From Willaertia magna (lineage: Eukaryota > Heterolobosea > Eutetramitea > Acrasida > Naegleriidae): DNA of 30,348 bases. The DNA is taken from contig CADWAF010003217.1 of NCBI GenBank assembly GCA_902984215.1, positions 1-30,348 on the forward strand. The letters run 5' to 3'. The notes beneath the pieces were generated by a model. It was not told the origin of the DNA. It made no database searches and saw nothing but the letters and a program-made list of their open reading frames with translations. The position numbers were made by a program, and so were the translations under genes. Shown here piece by piece: positions 20,801-30,348 of the stretch (the stretch's first letter is position 1; each line of letters begins with the position of its first letter).

Positions 20801-23800
20801 TTGTTACAATCAAACGTTACTGGTCCAAATTCTGAAGAGAAAGAACAAATTGCTAGAATGAACAGAGGTGTTAGTACTTTCAAAAAACCAACTAATTTCT
20901 CAATGAAGGATGATTTAATTAAACATTTAATGATTTTAGTTACAAGTGAAGTTCAATTCATTAGTGTTAATGTAACCCAAACAATAGGTACTGAATTATC
21001 CCCAGCACTTTATGGTGTACTTTTCCAAAGATTGCACGAAGTAGTTTCTAGCTTCTTTGGTGAAGAGAATTATGTTAAAATAACAGAAACTAGTACCCTC
21101 TTTGTTGATAAAGCCATTCAAATTGTAAAATCAGTTTTGGAACAAGCCAAAGAAAGCAGTGAAGATTTGGCAATGGCAAAGTTTGAAACTTTAATCTTAT
21201 CATTCATAAGATATTGTTCACAATTAGTCCTCAACGGTGAAACTCAAAGAATCAAATGTAAATTATGTATTTTAATTGAAACAATGATGAAAAGTAAGGA
21301 GTACATAACATTCAACAACGAAATGATGTTTAGATTCGAAGCTTTAAGACAAATTGTAGAATGGACAAGTGAATTTGTTAACAAGACAAACAATAATAAT
21401 ACTCAAAATAGCGTAGACTTGGATTTCCAAAATTTGGATCTTTTGTGTATGAGAGCATTCGCTGCTTTGTTGAAAGACTTAGCATTAATGAAAGTTAAAC
21501 AAGATAAAACACTTTCTAAAGAAAAGACTGATGAAAATAATAAGAGAGAATTTATTAAATATTTCTCATTCCTTTCTAGATATTTACAAAGATCAAAGAC
21601 CGATAAAGATGCTCACGCGCAATTAAGAGAATATACTATCCTCAGTCTTGGTTGTTTGTTAGAGTCCAATATCAACTATGGTTTGGAACAATTCATGAAG
21701 ATGACTTACTTAGAAGATCAAGAAACTCGTTCTGCTTTCTTATCTGTGTTAACTAAAGTAATGAAACAAGGTATTCAATTAGATGAAGAACAAAATGCTG
21801 AACCTGCTCAAAAATATGATAGAATGCTTAACATTTTGTTAGAAGATCCAAACTTAGATTTAGTATTTTTGATGGTGTCCAGTGTTTCAGTTGCTGAAAT
21901 GGATGAACTATGCAAAGCCTTAGTAAGATTATTCTCTGAAAAGGGAAAGGCTTTAATGTTAATTAAAAGAGCAATTGATAAAGAAATTGAAACAACAAGT
22001 TCAGCATCTACTTTATTCAGAGCAAACAGTTCTGCAAGTAAAATGTTGACAGCTTATTGTAATTTAGTTGGTTCTGATTATATGATTAAGACTTTAAGTG
22101 AATTGGTAAAACAAGTAATTAATGATCCAGGTAGTTTTGAAGTTGATGAAGCAAAGATAAAACCTGGTGAAACTGTGGAAAAGAATGGTGAAGTTCTTCA
22201 AAATACTGCTCAATTGTTCTTAGATCATGTTTTTAATTCTTTGAATGATATTCCAATATCTATAAGAGCAATTTGTCATTACTTAGCAGATAAAGTAAAC
22301 GTAAAATTCCCTTCATCAAGCGAAGAAGCAGACAAACACACACCAAAACATGTTGCAGTGGGAGGTTTATTATTCTTGCGTTTATTAAATCCTGCAATTG
22401 TAGCACCTAAAAATTCAGGTTTGGTTGAGGTTACACCAAGTGGGGAAGCAAGCAGATGTTTGCTTTTGGTTACAAAATTATTACAAAATGTTGCTAACGG
22501 TGTTAAATTTGAAAGAAAAGGAGGTGATATCAAAACTTACAAGGAAGCATATATGGTTCCATTAGATTCTTTCGTAGTTAAGAACTTGGAAGGAGCCCGT
22601 GACTTTTTCGAAAAGGTTTCATCACCAGTTGAAAATGATAATGTCGAACAAGAAATAGTTATGGATGACGAAGTAAGAGAAGAAAATTTCATTGTAGTTC
22701 ATAGATTCTTATTTAACAATATGGAAAAGATGCAACAACGTATTGTTCAATTAACTCAACAAACCAGTTCTTCATCTTCACTCTCTAAAACTCCAACACC
22801 AAAATCACAATCACTAAATGAAGAAAAGGAAGAAAACGCTTTATTCATTTCTCCAGTGACTGAGCCAAAGAAATTGTCAGAAATGTTAGAACGAATGCAA
22901 GCTATCCTTTCTGAATTAGGTAAGCCACCTGAGAAGGAAGCAAAAAGAATGGTTGTTGCAGGTACAAGTGAAGAGTTCACAAATGGTTACTTCAAACAAT
23001 TAGTAAGCGAAAATAAGGACAAAGACTTCACTATAATTGAAGAAAGAAAAATCTTCTATCGTTCTGGTACATCAAAGGAAGGTAGACCAGTATTTTACTT
23101 TATTATTCAACACTTAGCAACCCATTTAAGTGAAAATAATGTTGACAAAGAAGATGAAAAGATAATGTATCACATATTTAAAACACTTCAAACTTGTTGG
23201 ACTAAGCCTTATGACGTTATTATTGATGTAACTGGTCTAAAAGAAGACACCGGTATCCAACTTCCTCATTTAACTCAATTCTTCAAAACTTTCCCAGCTG
23301 GTGGTAGAAAGAATTGTGCAAATGTTGTGGTTTACAATCCAAATACTTACTTGAAATTACACTTATCTAAGATATCATTTGTTAAAAGAAAGGCTTTAAA
23401 GAAAAAATTAAACTTCTGTGTTTCTCTTAAAGAATTAGAAGAATTTATTGAAAGAAAGAATATAGAATTACCTGCATCAACAACTGATTTTGAAAAAGAA
23501 GTTGAAACAACAATTAACCCTGCCTGGATTTTATTACAACGTGGTGAGAAGAAAGATGCTATTGTTAAGATTTCCAAGAAATTCTTGTGTATTATTACTT
23601 TACAAGAAAACATTTTGAACCATGAAACAAAGAAAATTGATTTTATTGATTTACTTTCAATTTACAAAGTTAATATTGAAGAAAATCCTTCAAATAATAT
23701 TTCAGAACACGTTTCTCTTGAGTATGGTAACAATGTCAAGATAATGATTAAAGCAGAAAAGAACGAACAATTATCAATGATTATCAGAAACTCCATTATT

Positions 23801-26395
23801 AGACAAAAGAGAGAAGCATTGTTAGATGACAAAGTAACCAAAGAACGTAATGAAGGTATTAGACAACAAGATATTCCAGGATCTTTATTAAATATGTGTT
23901 TCCTTAACTTAGAATCAAGATTCCCTAGAACTAGAACTGAAGCTTATAATCTATTGGCAGCTCTTGCAGAACAATTTGAATTCCCAGTTACTCTATTAGA
24001 AACTGATGTTATTTGTGTTCCTCACAACACTGGAGATTTGGTTGTTTCCTTGAGTCAACAAGTTAGTAAGGCCAAGCCTCTTTTATCAACACAATTCTTG
24101 AAAGAAGCTTTACGTGGTTTCAATAAGGTCAGTCCACCATACAAATTTTTATGTTTGAAATACATGAAGCCATGGATTAAAAACTTGTCAAGAGTTTACG
24201 CTGTTGCTGTTGAAGCTAAGAAACATGCTGAACATAATGACGAAAATGAAACTATTGCAACTGACAGTAATTCCGATCCATTAGCAAGAACTATGACAGG
24301 TTTTGAGGCAGGAACTCAAATTGACAGAATTCATGAATGGTTCCCTGATTTAGTCAAATCTACTATGGAATTCCAAGACATATATCCTGCTGTTTTAAGT
24401 GAAATTTGGGGTGAAATAAGTAAAGATGGCGCTTTGGTTGAAATTTCTATGACATGTATTTTAAATGCTGCTCATGAAGCAGGTCCAAAGAGCACAAAGA
24501 AATTGGATATTTTGAATGACTTAGTTGTCACTTTGGCTAGTGGTGGACATGCACTATTAGTTGTAGACATTATTGTAAAACAATTCATGAACGTATTAGA
24601 CACAGAAGTCAAGGAATGCAGTGAAGCATTAGAAGATAATGCAGCATGGGCAAAGATTATTATTTACAGCAGATTTTTATTGATGTTAAGTTTCCAAAAT
24701 CGTATTGGCGTTCTTGAGAATTTACCTATTTTCTTCTACTTAATTGCTATTATGATTGGTAGAGGCGGTATTTATTTAAGAGCAACTATTCGTTCTTTGA
24801 CAATTAACGTTATTCACTCTTTGGCAACTGCTTTAGTATTTAACAATGAACATAAGAAACTTATGCAACAACATTTGAACAATTTAATGAACGAACAATT
24901 CCAATTAATGTTTATTGGCATGCCATTAAATGATGCAGTTAAAGACATTGATCCATTTATAACACCAGACTGGGAACAACAACAATCAAAGAAGGAAAAA
25001 CCACTTAAATTCACACCTATCACAATGTGGCAAATGGAAGTTTTAACTCACTTCTTCTTGGAAGTGTTCAAAACTTGTTATTTAGTTGACCCAGAGCTCC
25101 AAAAGAAATGGCACAAAGAATTTACTGAATTATGTAGATCTCAAGTCAGAAAATGCAATGAAACACTTTTACCAAGATTATTGGCTGTATTTGGTGTTTT
25201 AGTCAAACCAGGTCAAGAAGCAAAAGAAAGCTTACCATTTATTATGGAATGTTTAATTAATAGCTATGCTCCTCAAAGTTCCTCAATCCCTAACACTCTT
25301 AACAAGAGAGTTGATTTAAAGACTTCTACTCTTTTATGTTTAGGTCAATTAAGTTACAAGATCTCACCAGACGATCCATTATTCAAACAAATCTTTATTT
25401 TACCATTTGTTTTACTATCATTGTGTGACGATTCATTGTTCCCTGCAGTTATACATATATTTGACAGTGTTTTGAATGCAGTAGGTAGTAGTAAAGAATT
25501 CCAAAGATGCGGTTCTATTGAAGAATACTTTAATACTTATTGCAGAATGAACGACACCATTACTGATCAAATAATATCAAAGATTGAAGTAACAATTGGT
25601 GTTAATTTCAAAACACACTTTTCATTTGCTCTAGCTACTTTATTACTTCGTGGTTTAACCAACACACCAACCAAGAAAAAGACTGCACAAATTTGTCAAA
25701 CATTAATCAGTTTGAGTTCCAAATTACAAACTAACAGAATGATGGAAATGGTTGATGAAGTCTCAACCCCAAGCCAAGATGAAGAAATTCTTTTAAGTGA
25801 CGATAGATCATCTTCCAATTTAACAAAGTCAGACGAATCAGATTTTTCTTCCAATTACCTATATAATATCTTGGGTTATATAACAGCATTGATTCCAAGT
25901 GATTATTCTTCCCTTTCTCTCTTATTAGGTGGTGAAAACAAATTATTTAAACAAGAAAAGACATTCACACAAACTAATTATGGAGCTATTCTCTTTGTAA
26001 AATATTTATTGACTGTGGTAGACTCTGTTGATATGGATCCTGAAAGAATTAATTCTTATACCGTTTTACAAGAAGCGTTTGAAAAATTACCAAATGTATT
26101 TAAACCTGTATATAATGAAGTTATGTCACATACAATTCAAGCATACAATAAGGCTAAGAATTCCAGAATTGCTGAAGTTACACTTTCTTTAATTGACATA
26201 ATGATGCAACAAACTGATGAACAAAGCTTCAAACAAAATACTCAAGTGAATACTGACGATTTATTAAATCAAATAGGATTTAATGGATTCGCAAAATTAT
26301 CTTCGTTCTCGGGAATGAATGAAAAGATAAAGAATGATTGTATTCTTTTGTTAGGAGATTATGTCAAAGGAGTAATTGACCAAAACCGTAACTAA
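17865..26395 (+). CDS. NF1: Neurofibromin (NF1) homologue, Ras GTPase-activating protein
   Basis: Three exons, 17865-17909, 18004-18462 and 18527-26395, join in phase 0 (donors gtacgt and gtaagt) to 2,790 residues, close to human neurofibromin (about 2,820). Recognisable from end to end: an N-terminal helical-repeat region with AIWNWITNYPHQFIKLF (about 370); the RasGAP domain (about 1290-1565) with the arginine finger in TLFRANS (Arg1333) and the FLRLLNPAIVAP motif (about 1451-1462); a Sec14-like plus PH-like module (about 1650-1925) beginning near FYRSGTSKEGRPVFYF; DIPGSLLNMCFLNL and EAYNLLAAL just after it; and the C-terminal GFNGFAKLSSFSG block. Family knowledge: it speeds GTP hydrolysis by Ras and works as a dimer at membranes. 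An acidic insert at about residues 180-230 is specific to this copy. TGTAAA follows the stop by 16 bases. Confidence 0.95.
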
Positions 26396-26599
26396 ATATT
26401 TCTTAATAAATTGTAAAATATTGTTTAATAATTTATTTATCTTATATGGCGAAAAAAATTGCACCAAACAAATAAAATTTTACTACAAACCCCACCATTA
26501 ATCGTTTGAAATTACTATGATTTTCAATGAAGTGCATAGTATTGTGTTGAACAATTAATTCCTTTCGCTAAGTCTGCCAAACGTGTTGTTGTAAAAAAA

Positions 26600-28031
26600 A
26601 TGCAAAAACATAAATTTCTCTTTGCCACTAACAGCGCCGCAACTTTGGGATTTTCTGAACCATCATTAAAAAAAGAAGAACTGTACGTAAATATTTAAAA
26701 ACTCCTCTATGTAATAAAAAATAGTGAAAGTATTAATTTTGATACTCATAAATGGAATGAATGGGAATTTCCATTACAATATTGTAAACATGTAGATCAA
26801 CTTGTTTGTGGATCTAGTTTTACTGCTTTTCATAATGGTAAGTATTAAATTATTGTTGTAAACATTAATGTTTAAATTTTTTTTAAAAATTAGGAAATGA
26901 TATTTATTTATTTGGAAAATATAGATCAGATAGACAAATTAAAATTAATAATTATTGGAATAAATTAGATTGGACAAATACTTTACAAAAAGATGAAAAA
27001 AATTTAAAAATTAAAAATTTAATTGCTAACAATGATGATTTAATTATCCAATTAGAAAATGATTTAATTATTTATAATAATGAAAGGACTAAAAACTCAC
27101 AATTTACAAAAATTGGAATTAAATTTATCTCGTGTGGTCCTTTATCCGCTCATTTCATTGTTGTTGACAGTAAGTTTACAAAATATGTTTATTAAAATTT
27201 TACAAAACAATTTTAAAAAAATAATAAGAAAAAAACCAAATTGTTCTTTTTCAAAAAGATACAAAACCAAAACACTATCCTCTCATTAAAGATATTACAA
27301 CAAATGAAATTGACTATACACCAATCAAAGCTATAGGCTGTAGTGGAAGATCAAATATAGTAGTTACAATAAATAATAAAATTTATGTTAAAGGAGATAA
27401 TCAATTTCAAGTACAAGCTGGTTTAAAATCTGAAAATGTATTTCTTTATTTAGAAACAAATTTTGAAAGTGAAATTGTTGATGTAAAATGTGGTTATTTT
27501 CATACAATTATTTTATTAAGTAAGTTTTTATTTATAGATTGTTATTTGTTAAAACATATTTTATTAAAAACTTAAGAGAATGGAACTGTTTATTCAACAG
27601 GTTATAATTGTATAGGTCAAACTAATGTTTACAATCAAGTTGATGTTAAAGAATTTACAAAGTTATCTCATCCTCTGTTTGAAAATGAAATTATTAATAG
27701 AATTTATTGTACATCAAGAGGAACCGTATTAATTTCAAATAGTAATTTTGCATATTTCATTGGTGAAGTAGTTTATTCTTTAAAAGGTTATGACGTTGGA
27801 GATTCAATGGATAAAAATATTGAAAGTTATTCAATAAATGATAATGTTATTCAAAAAGTTAAATTAAATGGATATAATGATGTAGCACCTGGTGGATGGC
27901 ATTATATTATTTATTTTAATTCAAATTTAATGGAAAAAAAGAGTTTAATTTATTTTGAAAAGAATTTATTGAATTTAGTGAAAAGAACAAATTATGATAA
28001 TTGTGACATTTCTTTTGTAATAAGTTTATAA
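26600..28031 (+). CDS. RCC1-like repeat protein, five exons
   Basis: Exons 26600-26682, 26725-26837, 26894-27169, 27259-27519 and 27577-28031 join in frame to 395 residues. Introns are 42, 56, 89 and 57 bp; donors are gtacgt, then gtaagt three times. Blades are seen as TAFHNGNDIYLFGKYRS, SNIVVTINNKIYVKGDNQ and HTIILLKNGTVYSTGYNCIG; the last one is created only by the splice at 27519/27577, which supports the model. Some introns cut inside blades. Family knowledge: propeller proteins with binding or exchange roles; the specific role is unknown. It is related in architecture to the intronless gene at 1365-2498. The ATG follows eight A residues. Unlike most genes here it has no TGTAAA soon after the stop. 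It converges with the VOC gene. Confidence 0.85.
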
Positions 28032-28256
28032 ACCTTTCAAACATTTTGAAAAGATTGATATTGTTTGCTTGTATCTTGGGTTGAGTGCTTCCAACACTAC
28101 CTTTTCTTTGAACAGACGAAGCCGTACTAATAAAGTTTGCTTTCATAGGAAGAGTAAATGAAAGATCTTTTTAAGCTCTGTAAGTTGCGCTGGTTGCTCA
28201 AAAAAGCTTACTTTACAACAAATAATTAATAGATAATACAAAACTAAAATCAAAGT

Positions 28257-29145
28257 TTAACACTTGGTAGGAACAACTAAGAAACGATTTCCTTCTGGAC
28301 AAGTAATTTCAATATTTGGATTTCCCATTTCAACATGAGCTCCTTCATAATCTTTAATCTTTTGCAAAGTAATTTCTAATTGAGTAGTAGGAACCATAAT
28401 CTTTGGAACTAATGAAGAATTACAATTGCTTTCTGGTCTTTTCTTTTTAGGAGAAAGTTTAGCCTTAAAGTAATCAGATTCTACCTTATAATCTACATCT
28501 TCACCCTTCTCTTCAACAATTGGTTGTATTTCTAAGCCTAAAACAATTTTGTAGAAGGAAACTGCTCTTTCAGGATCTTCATAGAAGAAAGTTGGGACTT
28601 CATTTTCTTCATCTAATGAGGTAGAACTTCCTACTGGAGAGGTTGGGGTTTGTTCTTGTTCAGTTGTAGTTGATACTGTTGTTGTATTGTGTTCATCCTC
28701 TTTTTCTTCTTCTTCTACTTCTTCAGTCAACTTGGTCTTCTTCATTGGAGTTTCAATAAGCGCATCTTCCTTTGGTTCTCCAGTTGGGGTAATGATACTT
28801 TCCTCAAATGCTTCTTGGGTTAAACCAACGTTATTATCTGTAGTCTCTAGAGTTGGTTCTTTTTCACAAGCCTCTAGACCCCTTATCCCGAAAAGATAGG
28901 TATATGCCACTCTCCTATATTTTACATACACTACTACCTTTGTCTTTCCAGCTTTCTTCACACGCTGCGAGACCCCATCTATCAGCACCCCAAGCCTCTT
29001 CTTTTTCTTCTTCATTTTCTTCTTTGGTTTCTCTCTTTCTCTTTAAAGCATTATCTTCTTCTTCTACTAACTCAACTGGTTCAGTTACAGCAACAACAAT
29101 GGATTCTTCTACTTGGGCAATATAAGAGGTATTCATGTTTTCCAT
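28257..29145 (-). CDS. VOC (glyoxalase/bleomycin-resistance fold) domain protein with acidic N-terminal region
   Basis: Preferred model: exon 29145-28938, a 64-bp intron 28937-28874 (gtagta...tctag), exon 28873-28257, giving 274 residues. An alternative 58-bp intron with donor gtatgt also keeps frame, and an unspliced 252-residue reading from 29015 is open. The C-terminal 115 residues look like one VOC domain: VPTFFYEDPERAVSFYKIVLGLEI opens the first beta-alpha unit, MVPTTQLEITLQKIKDYEG the second, and CPEGNRFLVVP is the usual final hairpin. The metal-binding His/Glu residues of glyoxalase I are not evident at the first or last strands, so catalysis is doubtful. The N-terminal half is Glu/Thr/Ser-rich with a KRKRE patch. 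TGTAAA lies about 39 bases after the stop. Confidence 0.6.
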
Positions 29146-29206
29146 CTTAACGTGTTTTTAATAGGTTTTGGTTTTCTGTTTGTTTGTATTTGTATTTGTA
29201 GTTTGT

Positions 29207-29257
29207 TGTATTCTTTTGTATGAAAGTCTCTTTCTTCTATAGTTCAAAAAGAATACA
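29207..29257. repeat. 11-bp inverted repeat in the divergent VOC/coiled-coil spacer
   Basis: tgtattctttt (29207-29217) and aaaagaataca (29247-29257) are exact reverse complements 29 bases apart, and gtttg/caaac strings lie just outside the arms. It is located between two divergent genes. Confidence 0.5.
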
Positions 29258-29281
29258 AACTAACTGATGTCAACTACAAAA

Positions 29282-29348
29282 GGCGGGAGTTCCGCATTTC
29301 TAATTGGTTACTAGACTTTACACTGTAATAATGTTTTCGTTTGGCGCC
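29282..29348 (+). promoter_or_regulatory. Two E2F-like GC-rich motifs
   Basis: GGCGGGA at 29282-29288 and TTTGGCGCC at 29340-29348 resemble E2F/DP sites (TTTSSCGC-type). Such GC-rich words stand out in this AT-rich spacer. Their place just upstream of the likely start at 29397 fits a promoter or 5' leader. Their function is inferred from motif likeness only. Confidence 0.35.
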
Positions 29349-29819
29349 GTTAAAAAATTTTTTTTACAAATTGAACTTCAAACAACTAAAAAAAATATGT
29401 CTGGAACTCCTGCACTATTAGAGATTTGTCAACCCCAAGAAGCAGACGTCATAGTGGTTAGAGATTACCGCCACTCAAAATGGACCACCTCCAATCAAAT
29501 TGTCTATGAGATGAGCATTCAATTAGAAAAATACAAAAGACGATGTGTTGACCTTAGAGAAACGTTTGAACAAGAAATGAAAGAACAAGAGGCCAGATTT
29601 AGAGAACAAGAGGCCAGATTTAGAGAACAAGAGGCCAGATTTAGAAAAAATTTGGAAGAACTAGAAGCTGATTTGGAAGAAAGTTACTTAGACAATTTAA
29701 AGAAAGAAGACATTGTTTACAAAAACGAGTTTATTGACCAAAAGCAAAAGAATGCATTAAACGTTATGCTTTTTCACGAAGTCACATGTCCTCACTGTAA
29801 CAAGAAAGTATTTCATTAA
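29331..29819 (+). CDS. Coiled-coil protein with C-terminal CPHC zinc-binding-like tail
   Basis: 162 residues from the first ATG, or 140 from the ATG at 29397 (MSGTPALLEI), which I prefer because it follows an A-rich leader and the E2F-like words overlap the earlier start. A conserved-looking N-terminal part (EADVIVVRDYRHSKW) leads to a coiled coil that contains three exact EQEARFR heptads. The protein ends with VTCPHCNKKVFH, a possible CxxC...H metal site at the very C-terminus. No family recognised. TGTAAA lies 17 bases after the stop. Possible roles include a RING-like or scaffold protein, but the single CxxC-H is too little for a full zinc finger unless it dimerises. Confidence 0.65.
   Translation: MFSFGAVKKFFLQIELQTTKKNMSGTPALLEICQPQEADVIVVRDYRHSKWTTSNQIVYEMSIQLEKYKRRCVDLRETFEQEMKEQEARFREQEARFREQEARFRKNLEELEADLEESYLDNLKKEDIVYKNEFIDQKQKNALNVMLFHEVTCPHCNKKVFH
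29583..29645 (+). repeat. Three exact tandem copies of a 21-bp unit
   Basis: Copies at 29583-29603, 29604-29624 and 29625-29645 are identical, unit starting gaacaagaggccagattt. Each encodes one heptad of the coiled coil, so copy-number changes keep frame and register. Exact identity, including silent sites, points to recent expansion. Confidence 0.9.
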
Positions 29820-30348
29820 GGTGCAAAATAAATATTGTAAATAAACATGTTATTTCTGTTCTTAAAATTTCTAAAATCTTAAGAGTTTATCTTAAATTTT
29901 TTTTTACTAAGGAATGTTATTGATTTTATTAATTTGGCTCAAATTTCTAAATATCATTATAGTAATTTAATTTTAAATGATAATAATGTATTCAAAAATA
30001 TTTTTAAAAATATAAATTTTTTTTATTTGAACAATTACTAAACTATTTATTTAAATTACAAAATTTAAATATTGAAAATTTGTGATAATGATTCTTTATT
30101 TGTTATATATATGTAAAACCATTAGTATTCTTATTGTAATAATTTGTGAAAGTTTGGAAAGAGAAGCAGGGGGGGGAAGAGTTCATTTAATTGCCTACAA
30201 AGTCGTGGCACCTCCTTACTTTCAGCTCCCTCTTGAAAACCAATAAACATTTATTAAAAATAACCAAACAGACTAATAAATATATTATCATTTTGTATGT
30301 AATTAAATGACGACCCAAAACACTACTTTTGCTTACTGAGAAATTAAC
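29820..30348. other. Right-hand end, mostly non-coding AT-rich DNA
   Basis: Contains the 3' element of the coiled-coil gene (TGTAAA 29836-29841), the F-box relic (29883-30041) and a run of eight G at 30169-30176. A 10-codon ATG frame at 30308 ends at once in TGA; it could be a first exon cut by the window edge, but nothing supports that. Confidence 0.4.
29883..30041 (+). pseudogene. F-box-like relic without a start codon
   Basis: A 52-codon open stretch between stops, without ATG, reads VIDFINLAQISKY, then LILNDNNVFKNIFK. It matches the shape of an F-box and aligns by eye with LKDFISLSSVNKYF...LPLNEIFKR of the gene at 22-1302. It may be a decayed F-box gene, or an exon whose partners lie elsewhere; an acceptor-like cttaag precedes it. 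Confidence 0.35.

Noticed and set aside
27916..28146. 76-codon minus-strand frame starting MKANFISTASSVQRK
   Set aside because: Most of it is antisense to the last RCC1-like exon. Only the first part lies in the spacer, with no 3' element or homology.
28687..29125. Serine-rich plus-strand frames opposite the VOC gene
   Set aside because: Antisense images of GAA/GAG-rich acidic codons.
1..30348. CRISPR arrays, transposons, viral genes, rRNA
   Set aside because: No regular repeat-spacer pattern, transposase, integrase, reverse transcriptase, capsid-like frame or rRNA core sequence was seen on either strand.

Overview
This is a gene-dense, AT-rich protist nuclear window using the standard genetic code, with short GT-AG introns (42-102 bp, donors mostly gtaagt). 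The best fit is a heterolobosean amoeba of the Naegleria type. The reasons are short spacers, intron-poor genes, expanded F-box/LRR and RCC1-like families, and a plant-type CIPK kinase beside animal/fungal-type giants (neurofibromin, DMXL/Rav1). The genus is an inference; no rRNA or other marker gene is present.

Layout. 1-3.7 kb: an F-box/LRR gene (-) and an RCC1-like gene (+) diverge from a 62-bp spacer, followed by a GNAT acetyltransferase (+). 3.7-11.6 kb: a 2,621-residue DMXL/Rabconnectin-3/Rav1 homologue (-) with one 5' intron. 11.6-12.15 kb: a shared upstream region with a perfect 19-bp hairpin. 12.15-12.7 kb: a four-helix Tim17/complex-I-B14.7-like protein interrupted by an in-frame TAA. 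12.85-14.6 kb: a five-exon CBL-interacting protein kinase (CIPK), then a small, probably mitochondrial, protein. 15.2-17.3 kb: two unrecognised, divergently transcribed paralogues, each with one N-terminal membrane helix and a shared C-terminal LENYxFP motif, separated by about 940 bp rich in inverted repeats. 17.9-26.4 kb: a complete neurofibromin (NF1) homologue of 2,790 residues in three exons. 26.6-28.0 kb: a five-exon RCC1-like gene. 28.3-29.1 kb: a VOC-fold protein (-). 29.3-29.8 kb: a coiled-coil protein with a CPHC-type C-terminus. The end holds a probable F-box relic.

The genes do not form an operon-like unit. Two broad themes are signalling (NF1 on Ras, CIPK on calcium) and membrane or organelle function (DMXL in V-ATPase assembly, the Tim17-like protein in mitochondria). 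The best candidates for something undescribed are the A/B membrane-protein pair with its palindromic spacer, the recurring TGTAAA element after stop codons, and the interrupted Tim17-like gene.
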